A stretch of DNA of 9,113 nucleotides from an uncultured Leptolyngbya sp. (GCA_937899365.1 CALBPH010000129.1:1-9113), one strand, 5' to 3'; positions 1 to 6,717 are shown, numbered from the stretch's first letter. Program-made: numbers and translations. Notes: generated from the sequence alone by a model not told the origin.

Positions 1-620
1 AAAAAGGCCTCTATTAAATGGGTCAAGGCATCCTTCCCGGTGGCAGCCGTAATCTTCGCCGGTAGCCCCAACAGTAGTTCAGGATCGGCTAAGACTACTT
101 TAGGCAACAGCTGTGGATCAAAAATAATCTTTTTAGCATGGGTCTCATCATCAGAAATTACGGTGCTGCGACCAACCTCACTACCGGTGCCGGCCGTAGT
201 TGGAATAGCCACAATCGGCAGAATTGACCGATCAATGGGTCGCGTACTGGCACCATCTTCGTAATCAAACAGATGACCTGGATGGTTAGCCATGAGGGCA
301 ATAGCCTTAGCAACATCCATGGGCGCGCCACCACCAACGGCCACAATACCGTCCGCATTGTAGTCCTGGCAAACAGTTACCCCCGTCATCACTTGAGACA
401 CCACTGGATTGCCCCAAACACCGCTAAAGGTAACCGATGTCATCTCAGTCAGGGACGTTTCAATAGCAACAAACCAGGGTAATTTTGCCACATCTCGGTC
501 TGTTACTATCAACGGGCGCTGAATGCCCAACGAGGACAATTCCATGATCAGATCATGACGAGAGCCTGGCCCAAACCGAATTTTGGTTGGAAAGTTATAG
601 GTACTGATGTCAGCAGACAT
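1..620 (-). CDS. Iron-containing (group III) alcohol dehydrogenase, C-terminus cut by window edge
   Basis: This is the N-terminal 206 codons of an Fe-dependent, NAD(P)-linked alcohol dehydrogenase (EutG/FucO-like superfamily), which interconverts an alcohol and an aldehyde in the cytoplasm. Seen: the N-terminus has FPTKIRFGPGS (10-20); the dinucleotide-binding GGGAPMD lies at 96-102 (usual form GGGSPMD); IPTTAGTGSEV spans 139-149; and GKDALTHLIEAF (195-206) supplies the first two metal ligands, Asp197 and His201. The two later histidines and the rest of the C-terminal domain lie outside the window, so the gene cannot be judged complete. The start ATG lies 5 nt after the stop of the GlnT-like ligase and has no good Shine-Dalgarno of its own, which suggests translational coupling and one operon. 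The substrate is not readable from the sequence. The neighbour suggests an amino alcohol or gamma-glutamyl amino alcohol (inference). The family call is very secure. Confidence 0.93.
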   Translation of the reverse strand, partial: MSADISTYNFPTKIRFGPGSRHDLIMELSSLGIQRPLIVTDRDVAKLPWFVAIETSLTEMTSVTFSGVWGNPVVSQVMTGVTVCQDYNADGIVAVGGGAPMDVAKAIALMANHPGHLFDYEDGASTRPIDRSILPIVAIPTTAGTGSEVGRSTVISDDETHAKKIIFDPQLLPKVVLADPELLLGLPAKITAATGKDALTHLIEAF

Positions 621-625
621 AATGA

Positions 626-1951
626 TCAAATATTAATGTACTGGGCTATCTCCCAGTCAGTCACCTGGGAACAGAAAGCGCTCCATTCCTTTTGCTTGAA
701 TTCAAAGAATGTCTTACTCCCGAGCTCGCCTAAGGTCTCCATTAGCAAGCCATTCTGCTTCAGGGCAGCAAGGGCTTCATAGAGATTGGTGGGTAAGGTT
801 TCTAAATCAGGAAACTCTGAGCCGCGGGCAAATAAATTTTCATCAATGCGCTTGCCAGGAGAGGTTTGTTTTTTAATCCCGTCTATCCCGGCGGCCAACA
901 GCCCTGCTAATGCCAGATATAGGTTAGCAGACCCGTCAATTAAACGACATTCAAAGCGTCCCGCCTCAGGGATCCGCAGCATGTGGGAACGATTGTTGCC
1001 CCCATAGGAAATATAACGCGGTGACCAAGTACTGCCCGACGCAGTTATACTGGCCCCCAGACGACGGTAAGAATTGACGGTGGGAGCAAACAGAGCGGTC
1101 AACCCTTTGGCATGGTTGAGCACACCTCCTAGAAAGTTATAGCCCACAGGAGACAATCCTCCTTCATCGGCTCCGGCCTCAAAACTGTTAACATCCCCCT
1201 GCCAGAGACTGTTATGGACGTGGCCACCGCTGCCAGTAATATGACTAAAGGGCTTAGGCATAAACGTAGCCGTATATCCCCGCTGTTCCGCTAGGGTCTT
1301 AACCATATATTTAAAGAACACATGGCGATCGCCGGTTGTTCGCGCATCGCTATAGGTCCAGTTAAGTTCAAACTGACCGTTAGCGTCCTCATGGTCACAC
1401 TGGTAAGGCCCCCAGCCTAGCTGCTCCATATAGTCAACCAGGGTAGATATCAGATCAAACTGACGCATCAGATTGATCTGGTCGTAGCAAGGACGTTCCG
1501 CCGTATCTAATTCATCAGCAATGGCATACCCGGCTTCTGTTTTTTTGAGTAGAAAAAATTCAGCCTCCACCCCAGCCTTATAGGTGTAACCCAGCTCAGC
1601 ACACTGAGCCAATACTCGATTGAGGATCATCCGTGGAGCCGCCGCAAAAGGTTTGCCCTCAAAATAAACATCGCTGGCAACCCAGCCCACAGTGGGCTCC
1701 CAAGGCAGCTGAATCAGAGACTCCGGATCGGGAACAGCGGCAATCTCAGGAGCATCGGGTCCCAATCCTAAATTAGAGGCAAATGAACAAAAGAAAGCAC
1801 CGTCCTGTTCTACCGATGCAATTTGGGTGGCCGGGACCAGCTTGGCCCTGGTCCCTCCCAATAGATCGGTATAGGATACAAGAAAGAATTTTATTCCCAG
1901 CTCTTTTGCTTTTTCAACAAGTGTTTGCGTTTGCGTGAGCGTGCCCACCAT
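626..1951 (-). CDS. glnT: GlnT-type (type III-like) glutamine synthetase / gamma-glutamylamide synthetase family ligase
   Basis: This is a 441-residue ATP-dependent glutamate-amine ligase of the glutamine synthetase superfamily, closest by motif to the GlnT / gamma-glutamylmethylamide synthetase (GmaS) group. Seen: YTDLLGGTRAKLVP (27-40) has Asp29, matching E. coli Asp50; GVEAEFF (127-133) has metal ligands Glu129 and Glu131; NGQFELNW spans 191-198; GSGGHVHNSLW (240-250) carries the catalytic histidine region; NSYRR spans 293-297; and SGSTWSPRYISYGGNNRS (305-322) is followed by RIPEAGRFECRL. Where GlnA has Glu327 in GYEAPV, which closes the ammonium site, my hand alignment gives Trp309 plus a six-residue insertion. 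This is typical of the GlnT/GmaS branch and compatible with a larger amine. Start: ATG 1951 has GGAGA 9 nt upstream. An NtcA box with a -10 at canonical distance lies upstream, and the Fe-alcohol dehydrogenase follows after 5 nt. The superfamily is certain; the substrate (ammonia, methylamine or amino alcohol) is not. Confidence 0.93.
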   Translation of the reverse strand: MVGTLTQTQTLVEKAKELGIKFFLVSYTDLLGGTRAKLVPATQIASVEQDGAFFCSFASNLGLGPDAPEIAAVPDPESLIQLPWEPTVGWVASDVYFEGKPFAAAPRMILNRVLAQCAELGYTYKAGVEAEFFLLKKTEAGYAIADELDTAERPCYDQINLMRQFDLISTLVDYMEQLGWGPYQCDHEDANGQFELNWTYSDARTTGDRHVFFKYMVKTLAEQRGYTATFMPKPFSHITGSGGHVHNSLWQGDVNSFEAGADEGGLSPVGYNFLGGVLNHAKGLTALFAPTVNSYRRLGASITASGSTWSPRYISYGGNNRSHMLRIPEAGRFECRLIDGSANLYLALAGLLAAGIDGIKKQTSPGKRIDENLFARGSEFPDLETLPTNLYEALAALKQNGLLMETLGELGSKTFFEFKQKEWSAFCSQVTDWEIAQYINI

Positions 1952-1979
1952 ACACCGAAGTCTCCGAGCATTTAGCTTC

Positions 1980-2021
1980 AGTAAAACAGTCTTGATTAGT
2001 CAGTTTTGTAGCTGTAGTTAC
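1980..2021 (-). promoter_or_regulatory. NtcA-activated promoter of the glnT-like operon
   Basis: A perfect NtcA consensus GTA-N8-TAC lies at 2008-2021 (minus strand GTAACTACAGCTAC). It is followed after exactly 22 nt by TTTACT (1985-1980), a 4/6 match to TATAAT. This is the spacing of classical NtcA class II promoters, where the box replaces the -35. Transcription would start near 1973, leaving a leader of about 21 nt with GGAGA just before the ATG at 1951. The consensus and spacing are established for NtcA; binding here is inferred. It implies activation under nitrogen limitation. Confidence 0.7.
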
Positions 2022-2092
2022 AGGCCTCAAGGATATTTATCTGATTTTCTTCCCGAACGTCTTGCTCTTCCTGGTCCAATAATATTTATGAC

Positions 2093-2138
2093 AAAATTAA
2101 AAGCCTTCAAACTTACGAGTTTGAAGGCTTTTAATTTT
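2093..2138 (-). terminator. Rho-independent terminator of the AGCS transporter gene
   Basis: A perfect 21-bp inverted repeat (arms 2093-2113 and 2118-2138) surrounds a 4-nt loop. The arm ends are A/T-rich, so the minus-strand transcript ends in TTTTAATTTT. It lies downstream of the transporter stop at 2220 and upstream of the glnT-like promoter, so it separates the two transcription units. Its near symmetry means it could also work on plus-strand transcripts, but no plus-strand gene lies nearby. Confidence 0.75.
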
Positions 2139-2162
2139 ATTTCCTTTAGGATCGGCTAGTAG

Positions 2163-2205
2163 AGACCCTCAGGCATAGCCTCAAAAAGGCTATGCCTGAG
2201 GGTCT
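2163..2205 (-). terminator. Strong hairpin just after the transporter stop, probable first terminator or 3'-end stabiliser
   Basis: A perfect 18-bp stem (2163-2180 with 2188-2205) has a 7-nt loop (tcaaaaa on the plus strand) and starts 14 nt after the transporter stop codon. The minus-strand side has no U-run after the stem, so by itself it is a weak intrinsic terminator. It may act with the T-rich hairpin 25 nt further on, or protect the mRNA 3' end from exonucleases. The hairpin is certain; its role is inferred. Confidence 0.5.
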
Positions 2206-2219
2206 TCTAGAACTGTCTG

Positions 2220-3665
2220 TTATGGCATCTGTGTTTCTGACGAAGCCGTTGCCATGGCCGGTACAGAGGGCTCATCTAAGATCCAAGCCTCAGGGTCAAG
2301 GTTAAGCTCAGGAAATTTGCGAGCATCAAACACCGGCTGTGCCACACCGCTTTTAATCTGTTGATCAAAATCTCGCATGACCCTTAAACCAACCTTAAAC
2401 AGTAAGACTAGGGCCACTAAATTGACTAATGCCAAGAACCCCATGGTGACGTCAGCAAAGCCAAAGATCGTACCCAGATCCTGGGATGCACCCCAGACAA
2501 TTAATGCCAGGGTCAAAATACGTAGGCCTGTGAACAAGGCTTTGTTCTCTTCGCTGAAGAAGTTCAGACTATTTTCACCCAGATAGTAATTGTAAATCAT
2601 GGACGTAAAGGCAAACAGCACTAGGGCAATGGTTACAAAGGCTCGACCCCATTCACCCACATGCTCAGCCATGGCCGCTTGGGTCATGGTAATACCGCCA
2701 ATATCCGTACCCGGCTCGTATACGGTCGACAGCAAAATAATGGCTGCCGTACAAGAACACAGGACAATCGTGTCAATGAATACGCTAAAGGCCTGGACAA
2801 TACCTTGATTTACTGGGTGTTTGACATAGGCAACAGCGGCCACATTCGGGGCACTCCCCAGACCGGCTTCATTGGAAAACAACCCTCGCTTAACACCAAA
2901 AATGATGGCGGAACCAATCCCGCCGCCAACTGCCTGTTGTAGACCAAAAGCACTCTTAAAGATCAGGGCAAAGACACCCGGAATACTACCAAGATTAGTA
3001 ACAATGATGAACATCGCCATCAGAAAATAGCCAACGGCCATAATCGGTACAACGAATTCGGCCACTTCCGCAATACGCTTGACCCCACCAAAGATAGTGA
3101 CGCCCATAACCGCCAATAGTATTAGCCCTGTAATTTGAGGAGAAATACCAAAGGTGTCGTTAAGGGAGGCTGCAACCGTATAGGACTGGAGGGCATTAAA
3201 GCTAAAGCCAAATGTTACCAGGAGTAGCACTGAAAACAGTGACGACAACCATCGTAGCTGTAACCCTCGCTGAATGTAGTAGGCAGGGCCACCGCGATAG
3301 GTGCCACCCGGTTCAGCATTCTTAAATACCTGCGCTAGGGTACATTCAAAAAAGCTCGTGGACATGCCCACTAAGCCCACCATCCACATCCAGAAAACGG
3401 CACCGGGACCGCCCAGGGTAATTGCTACGGCAACACCGGCAATGTTTCCAGCCCCCACTCGACCTGCAACACTTAGCACCAGGGCCTGAAATGAGCTGAG
3501 ATGCCCCCCTGATTCATGGTGAGTTGCCTGCCCCATGATGGCAAACATCTGGCCAAAGTATCGAAACTGAACAAATTTAGAGGCCGTTGTAAACAGTAGC
3601 CCAACGGCTACTAATACAACTATGAGGACTTTGCCCCATAGCAAATCGTTGAGGAAATCTATCAT
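2220..3665 (-). CDS. AGCS family Na+-coupled alanine/glycine-type symporter
   Basis: This is a 481-residue inner-membrane transporter of the alanine/glycine:cation symporter family, which imports small neutral amino acids with Na+ or H+. Seen: a hydrophobic first helix (about 12-28); GRVGAGNIAGVA (68-79), the family's first signature, with Ala where many members have Thr; GGPAYYI (125-131); SNEAGLGSAP (264-273), the second signature; and about ten hydrophobic segments overall. The soluble tail after about residue 430 is hydrophilic and proline-rich. Length is normal for the family. Start ATG 3665 has AGGAG 8 nt upstream. The gene has its own NtcA box 100 nt upstream and its own terminators, so it is a separate transcription unit from the glnT-like operon downstream, though probably co-regulated. 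The exact substrate is unknown; alanine or glycine is the family default, and a relative used by the neighbouring enzymes is possible (inference). Confidence 0.95.
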   Translation of the reverse strand: MIDFLNDLLWGKVLIVVLVAVGLLFTTASKFVQFRYFGQMFAIMGQATHHESGGHLSSFQALVLSVAGRVGAGNIAGVAVAITLGGPGAVFWMWMVGLVGMSTSFFECTLAQVFKNAEPGGTYRGGPAYYIQRGLQLRWLSSLFSVLLLVTFGFSFNALQSYTVAASLNDTFGISPQITGLILLAVMGVTIFGGVKRIAEVAEFVVPIMAVGYFLMAMFIIVTNLGSIPGVFALIFKSAFGLQQAVGGGIGSAIIFGVKRGLFSNEAGLGSAPNVAAVAYVKHPVNQGIVQAFSVFIDTIVLCSCTAAIILLSTVYEPGTDIGGITMTQAAMAEHVGEWGRAFVTIALVLFAFTSMIYNYYLGENSLNFFSEENKALFTGLRILTLALIVWGASQDLGTIFGFADVTMGFLALVNLVALVLLFKVGLRVMRDFDQQIKSGVAQPVFDARKFPELNLDPEAWILDEPSVPAMATASSETQMP

Positions 3666-3764
3666 AGGTAGCGCTCCTGAAACCTAAGTCTGCAAGTATC
3701 AAGCGTTATCACTAAAGCAGAATCTCTAAAGTCTTCAGTCTCTACTGCTTTACTAATTGGTGTT

Positions 3765-3778
3765 GTATAGGTCGGTAC
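3765..3778 (-). promoter_or_regulatory. Candidate NtcA box upstream of the AGCS transporter
   Basis: A perfect GTA-N8-TAC (minus strand GTACCGACCTATAC) is centred about 106 nt upstream of the transporter ATG. The expected -10 is poor: TAGAGA begins 20 nt after the box, and the exact 22-nt position reads GAGACT. The box could therefore be activating with a weak -10, or it could be a chance match. The match is plain in the sequence and its function is inferred; the second box, at the adjacent nitrogen gene, strengthens it. Confidence 0.5.
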
Positions 3779-3796
3779 CTTTTATAGCTTGCCGCC

Positions 3797-3823
3797 CATC
3801 GCTCACACCATAGGTGAGCGATG
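3797..3823. repeat. Inverted repeat/hairpin, 10-bp stem
   Basis: catcgctcac (3797-3806) pairs perfectly with gtgagcgatg (3814-3823) around a 7-nt loop. An outer inverted pair, atagct (3784-3789) with agctat (3835-3840), flanks it, giving a nested, cruciform-like layout. It lies 19 nt beyond the transporter's NtcA box, on the lipoprotein side. Neither strand has a U-run after it, so calling it a terminator is uncertain. Confidence 0.6.
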
Positions 3824-3846
3824 AAAGCCATAACAGCTATGTGGGG

Positions 3847-3878
3847 AGCAATCTGCTAAGTGCTTTTAGCAGATTGCT
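3847..3878. terminator. 13-bp perfect hairpin, possible lipoprotein gene terminator
   Basis: agcaatctgctaa (3847-3859) pairs with ttagcagattgct (3866-3878) around a 6-nt loop. It is 84 nt past the lipoprotein stop in the direction of its transcription, and no other gene lies between. Only a few A/T bases sit at the loop side and no U-run follows, so termination is plausible but unproved. It could instead be a genome-dispersed palindrome. Confidence 0.4.
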
Positions 3879-3962
3879 ATATCCAAGGGATTTTTGGCGT
3901 TACTAATCTTCACAGATGAGTTTATCTGCAAGGCGGTGTCGTAGCACCCATTTAATGGTCTA

Positions 3963-4973
3963 CTACCATTCAAGGATTATCGAGCTGTTGTTTGTCTCTG
4001 CGACAGGTTGTTTTTCTAGTTCTGTGGCTAGGGCAGTGGTGAAGCCTGTTGCTAATGACTCAATATTGTTGGTGTTGTTCAGCTCGATGACCCAGCGGTG
4101 GATGATGTCGCCATTTTTGTTGGTGAGCACCCCCAGGGTGTCGGTTATGTAGCTGTTGCCGATGCTGTCTACTAGGGGACGGGTTTCGGGCTGTCGAGCT
4201 AGTAAGAGCCGGACGGCATATTCTCCGCGTATGGTTTGGCTAGTTAGGGTTTCATCTATGTTGAGGGGAACCTCTGTAGGGTCGATAGCACGCTCTCCCG
4301 CTAGGTAGCGCGCTGGGTTGAGGATGAGTGTGGTGGCCTGGGGCGGAGCGGCAAATACGGCATCGACGGCGTCCCAGCCGCCATCTTCTCGCACAGCTTG
4401 GATAAATTTGAGGCCAGCGCCATAGAGAAAAATGTTCTCAAACAGCTGATCGCTGATGGTGCCTTCCGGTGGCAGCTGTGCGTGGGCGAGGAAGTCGTAA
4501 TTTAGTAGTTCGCTAACGGCTAACATGGCTTCGCCTTCAATGACCGCGGTGACAGCTTTGTCATAGTCGGGGGTGTTCTGGCTCTGGATATGTAGGTTGT
4601 ACAGGTCAAAGTGCTGGTCCTGGAGGGCGTGGAACATCTCGTGGAGCAGCACACCACGGCCTAATTCGTCAGAACCTGCGGTGGTAACGACCAGCTGTTT
4701 GGTTTCAGAGTTGTACCAACCATTGAGGTTTGGATCGTCTTGGGGCTGAAAGGTAACTTGCAGGTTTTCTTTAAAGCCTAAGCCGCGCCACTGTTCTAGC
4801 TCGGCCATGACGGCGCTGGCAGACTCTGCCCAGGGCGGGGTATCGCCTTCGAAGGTGATGCGAGGTTGGGTAGCTGCAGGTGTGGACGCTTTGATTGTGG
4901 TGGTGCAGCTGACGATGCTGAGGCCGCAGGTTAGGGCAAGTATTCCAGATATGACGATGGGCCAGCCGCGCAT
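3963..4973 (-). CDS. Putative zinc metallopeptidase lipoprotein (HExxH, HALQDQHFDL type)
   Basis: This is a 336-residue predicted lipoprotein. Start: I chose ATG 4973 because GAGGA lies 7 nt upstream and it opens directly into a lipoprotein signal. The longer frame to 5036 would need a TTG start and would add 21 polar residues. Seen: residues 2-22 are Arg-positive then hydrophobic, ending in lipobox IVSC with Cys23. HEMFHALQDQHFDL begins at residue 111 (HExxH: His111, Glu112, His115), and VIEGEA (145-150) offers Glu146 as a third zinc ligand, the gluzincin arrangement. HALQDQHFDL followed by an EG-E/D motif recurs in uncharacterised bacterial proteins (from memory). A protease role outside the inner membrane is inferred; the substrate is unknown. 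It is transcribed alone, between spacers of 297 and 245 nt. A non-catalytic or regulatory role cannot be excluded. Confidence 0.85.
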   Translation of the reverse strand: MRGWPIVISGILALTCGLSIVSCTTTIKASTPAATQPRITFEGDTPPWAESASAVMAELEQWRGLGFKENLQVTFQPQDDPNLNGWYNSETKQLVVTTAGSDELGRGVLLHEMFHALQDQHFDLYNLHIQSQNTPDYDKAVTAVIEGEAMLAVSELLNYDFLAHAQLPPEGTISDQLFENIFLYGAGLKFIQAVREDGGWDAVDAVFAAPPQATTLILNPARYLAGERAIDPTEVPLNIDETLTSQTIRGEYAVRLLLARQPETRPLVDSIGNSYITDTLGVLTNKNGDIIHRWVIELNNTNNIESLATGFTTALATELEKQPVAETNNSSIILEW

Positions 4974-5218
4974 GGAAGGTTCCTCAGGTTTGTCATTGCT
5001 GATGTGTGAGCTGATCGGATTAGACGTTGTTGGCAATTAGGAAAACTGCTCTTGTACTAATGTAGCCGATAATTTTGGGCAGGGGATTGGCTAGGGAGGC
5101 GGGTTTGTTGCCTAAGGGGCTAACCCACCCCCGACGCCGTTCCCAAAAGGGAAAAGTTGTTGCTTTGTGGCGTAATAGGGTGTGAAGAGTAGCCCCGTAG
5201 CGGTTGATGCTGTTGCTT

Positions 5219-6601
5219 TTAGCCGCCTGCGACGAAGATGTATCGCAGGATAAAGATAACGGCTAAAATCCACATGCCGATGGTTGTTTCGTTAGCTTTG
5301 CCTTGGAAGGCTTTGACTAGAGGATAGGCGATTAATCCCATGGCTAGACCTTCGGCGATGGAGTAGGAGAGCGGCATCATGATGATGGTGAGGAAGGCTG
5401 CGATCGCAGCTGCCGGATCGTCCCAATCAATCAGTCTGGCCCCAGACATCATCATTACTCCCACCATAATCAAGGCTGGTGCCGTAGCAAAGGCGGGAAT
5501 GCCTGAAAAAAGCGGGATAAACAGTAGGGATATCAGAAAGAATGCCGCTGCTACCACGGCGGTAAACCCACTGCGTCCCCCTTCAGAAATACCTGAGGCA
5601 GACTCAATATAGGTGGTTACCGTGGAGGTCCCTAGGATAGACCCGGCGGTGGTGCCAACCGCGTCAGCCATAAAGGCTTTCTCGACACCGGGAAATTTGC
5701 CCTCATTGTTGATGTAGCCTGCCTTAGACCCCAAACCCGTCAGCGTACCGATGGTGTCAAACAGATCAACAAACAAAAAGACAAATACAATGCTGATCAT
5801 TTCTAGGACGTTGAGCTTAAATAACTCTCCTAGGCCCACAAATGCCTGACCAAACAGGTGGGTGGGGGCGGCTGGAATTGCTATCACACCCTCGGGCCAG
5901 GGGGCAACGCCAAAAAGCCAGGCTAGTAATGCGGTGCCGATGATGCCCCACAGCAGGGCGCCAGTGACACGCCGGGAAAAGAGAAAGGCCGTAATACCAA
6001 GCCCCAACAGCGTCATGGCCGCCTGGGGTGATCTGAGATTTCCGAGGGTGGTAAATGTGGCCTCGGACGGGGCGATGATGCCCGCCCCCTTGAGGGCAAT
6101 GTAGGCGATAAACAGACCAATACCGGCGGTGGTGGCATGTTTCACGGCATCGGGAATCGCCTCAACAATCTTGCTACGTACGTTGGTGAGGGTGAGAATG
6201 ATAAAGATAATCCCCTCAATAAAGACAGCTGCTAAGGCTATCCGCCAGTCTATGCCCATGCCCAACACAACGGTAAAGGCAAAGAAGGCATTGATGCCCA
6301 TACCGGGGGCCAGGGCAAACGGTAGCTTGGCGTAAAACCCCATGATCAGCGTTGCGATCGCAGCTGAAATCCCTGTTGCCATCACCAGTTCTCCAAACAG
6401 GTCTCCTGACCCGTTGAGAAAGACGGCCTCAGACAAAATGGCCGGGTTGACAATGAGAATATAGGCCATGGTGACAAACGTAGTTGCCCCGGCCAAGATC
6501 TCGGTGGGTAGGTCAGTCCCCAGGCGTTCAAACTGAAAAAAACTAGCAATGGCCTTCGCCAACCCAGACGATTGTTGAATATTTCCCGATTGATTAGACA
6601 T
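5219..6601 (-). CDS. NCS2 family purine permease, AzgA/PbuG (guanine/hypoxanthine/adenine) type
   Basis: This is a 460-residue inner-membrane, proton-coupled nucleobase importer. Seen: GATTFVTMAYILIVNP (38-53) is the N-terminal signature; ALAPGMGINAFF (97-108) is typical of the AzgA branch; FVDLFDTIGTLTGLGSKAG (277-295) holds the conserved acidic substrate-binding region; YIESASGISEGGRSG (331-345) is another AzgA-branch hallmark; and hydrophobic segments continue to the C-terminus. Length fits the family's usual 430-490. Start ATG 6601 is followed by a polar, Gln-rich 12 residues. The nearest GGGAG is about 19 nt upstream, so the ribosome site is poor. The gene stands alone, divergent from the DUF3110-like operon. 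Purine uptake could feed salvage or serve as a nitrogen source, but no perfect NtcA box was found upstream, unlike at the two nitrogen genes to the left. Which purine it carries is not decidable here. Confidence 0.95.
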   Translation of the reverse strand: MSNQSGNIQQSSGLAKAIASFFQFERLGTDLPTEILAGATTFVTMAYILIVNPAILSEAVFLNGSGDLFGELVMATGISAAIATLIMGFYAKLPFALAPGMGINAFFAFTVVLGMGIDWRIALAAVFIEGIIFIILTLTNVRSKIVEAIPDAVKHATTAGIGLFIAYIALKGAGIIAPSEATFTTLGNLRSPQAAMTLLGLGITAFLFSRRVTGALLWGIIGTALLAWLFGVAPWPEGVIAIPAAPTHLFGQAFVGLGELFKLNVLEMISIVFVFLFVDLFDTIGTLTGLGSKAGYINNEGKFPGVEKAFMADAVGTTAGSILGTSTVTTYIESASGISEGGRSGFTAVVAAAFFLISLLFIPLFSGIPAFATAPALIMVGVMMMSGARLIDWDDPAAAIAAFLTIIMMPLSYSIAEGLAMGLIAYPLVKAFQGKANETTIGMWILAVIFILRYIFVAGG

Positions 6602-6662
6602 GGCGGTAGTGTGTAGCTTACTCCCAGTGAAGTGCCTGGGGCTTTAATCGTCTGTCTAGGTG

Positions 6663-6717
6663 GTTACCGATGAATTAGATGTAACATTTATTTTTTATTT
6701 CGTAGGGGATCGGTGAC
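6663..6717. repeat. Inverted repeat flanking an A/T-rich promoter-like segment
   Basis: gttaccgat (6663-6671) and atcggtgac (6709-6717) are inverted copies with one G-T wobble, 37 nt apart. The A/T-rich stretch between them holds a minus-strand TCTAAT (6679-6674), 5/6 to TATAAT, about 73 nt before the permease ATG. It may be the permease promoter with a flanking operator pair. No good -35 is present. Low certainty. Confidence 0.35.

Larger units (their letters stand above)
3666..3962. other. Intergenic spacer of 297 nt, no gene seen
   Basis: The spacer holds the transporter's Shine-Dalgarno (3674-3678), leader and NtcA box, then two strong hairpins, then a stretch of about 85 nt after the lipoprotein stop. 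That last stretch contains only short palindromes (for example 3954-3959 with 3965-3970, overlapping the stop codon). No reading frame here has a start and composition worth calling. Confidence 0.6.

Noticed and set aside
2661..2942. 93-codon plus-strand frame inside the transporter
   Set aside because: Antisense shadow of a strongly supported membrane protein gene.
4974..5036. N-terminal extension of the lipoprotein frame to 5036
   Set aside because: It needs a TTG start and adds 21 polar residues before a clean lipoprotein signal; ATG 4973 has GAGGA at 7 nt.
5140..5153. ttccc-aaaa-gggaa hairpin after the purine permease
   Set aside because: A 5-bp stem over 60 nt from the stop with no U-run on the minus strand; not convincing as a terminator.
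6602..6660. Purine riboswitch before the NCS2 permease
   Set aside because: The leader lacks the conserved loop and junction elements of the purine riboswitch when read by eye.
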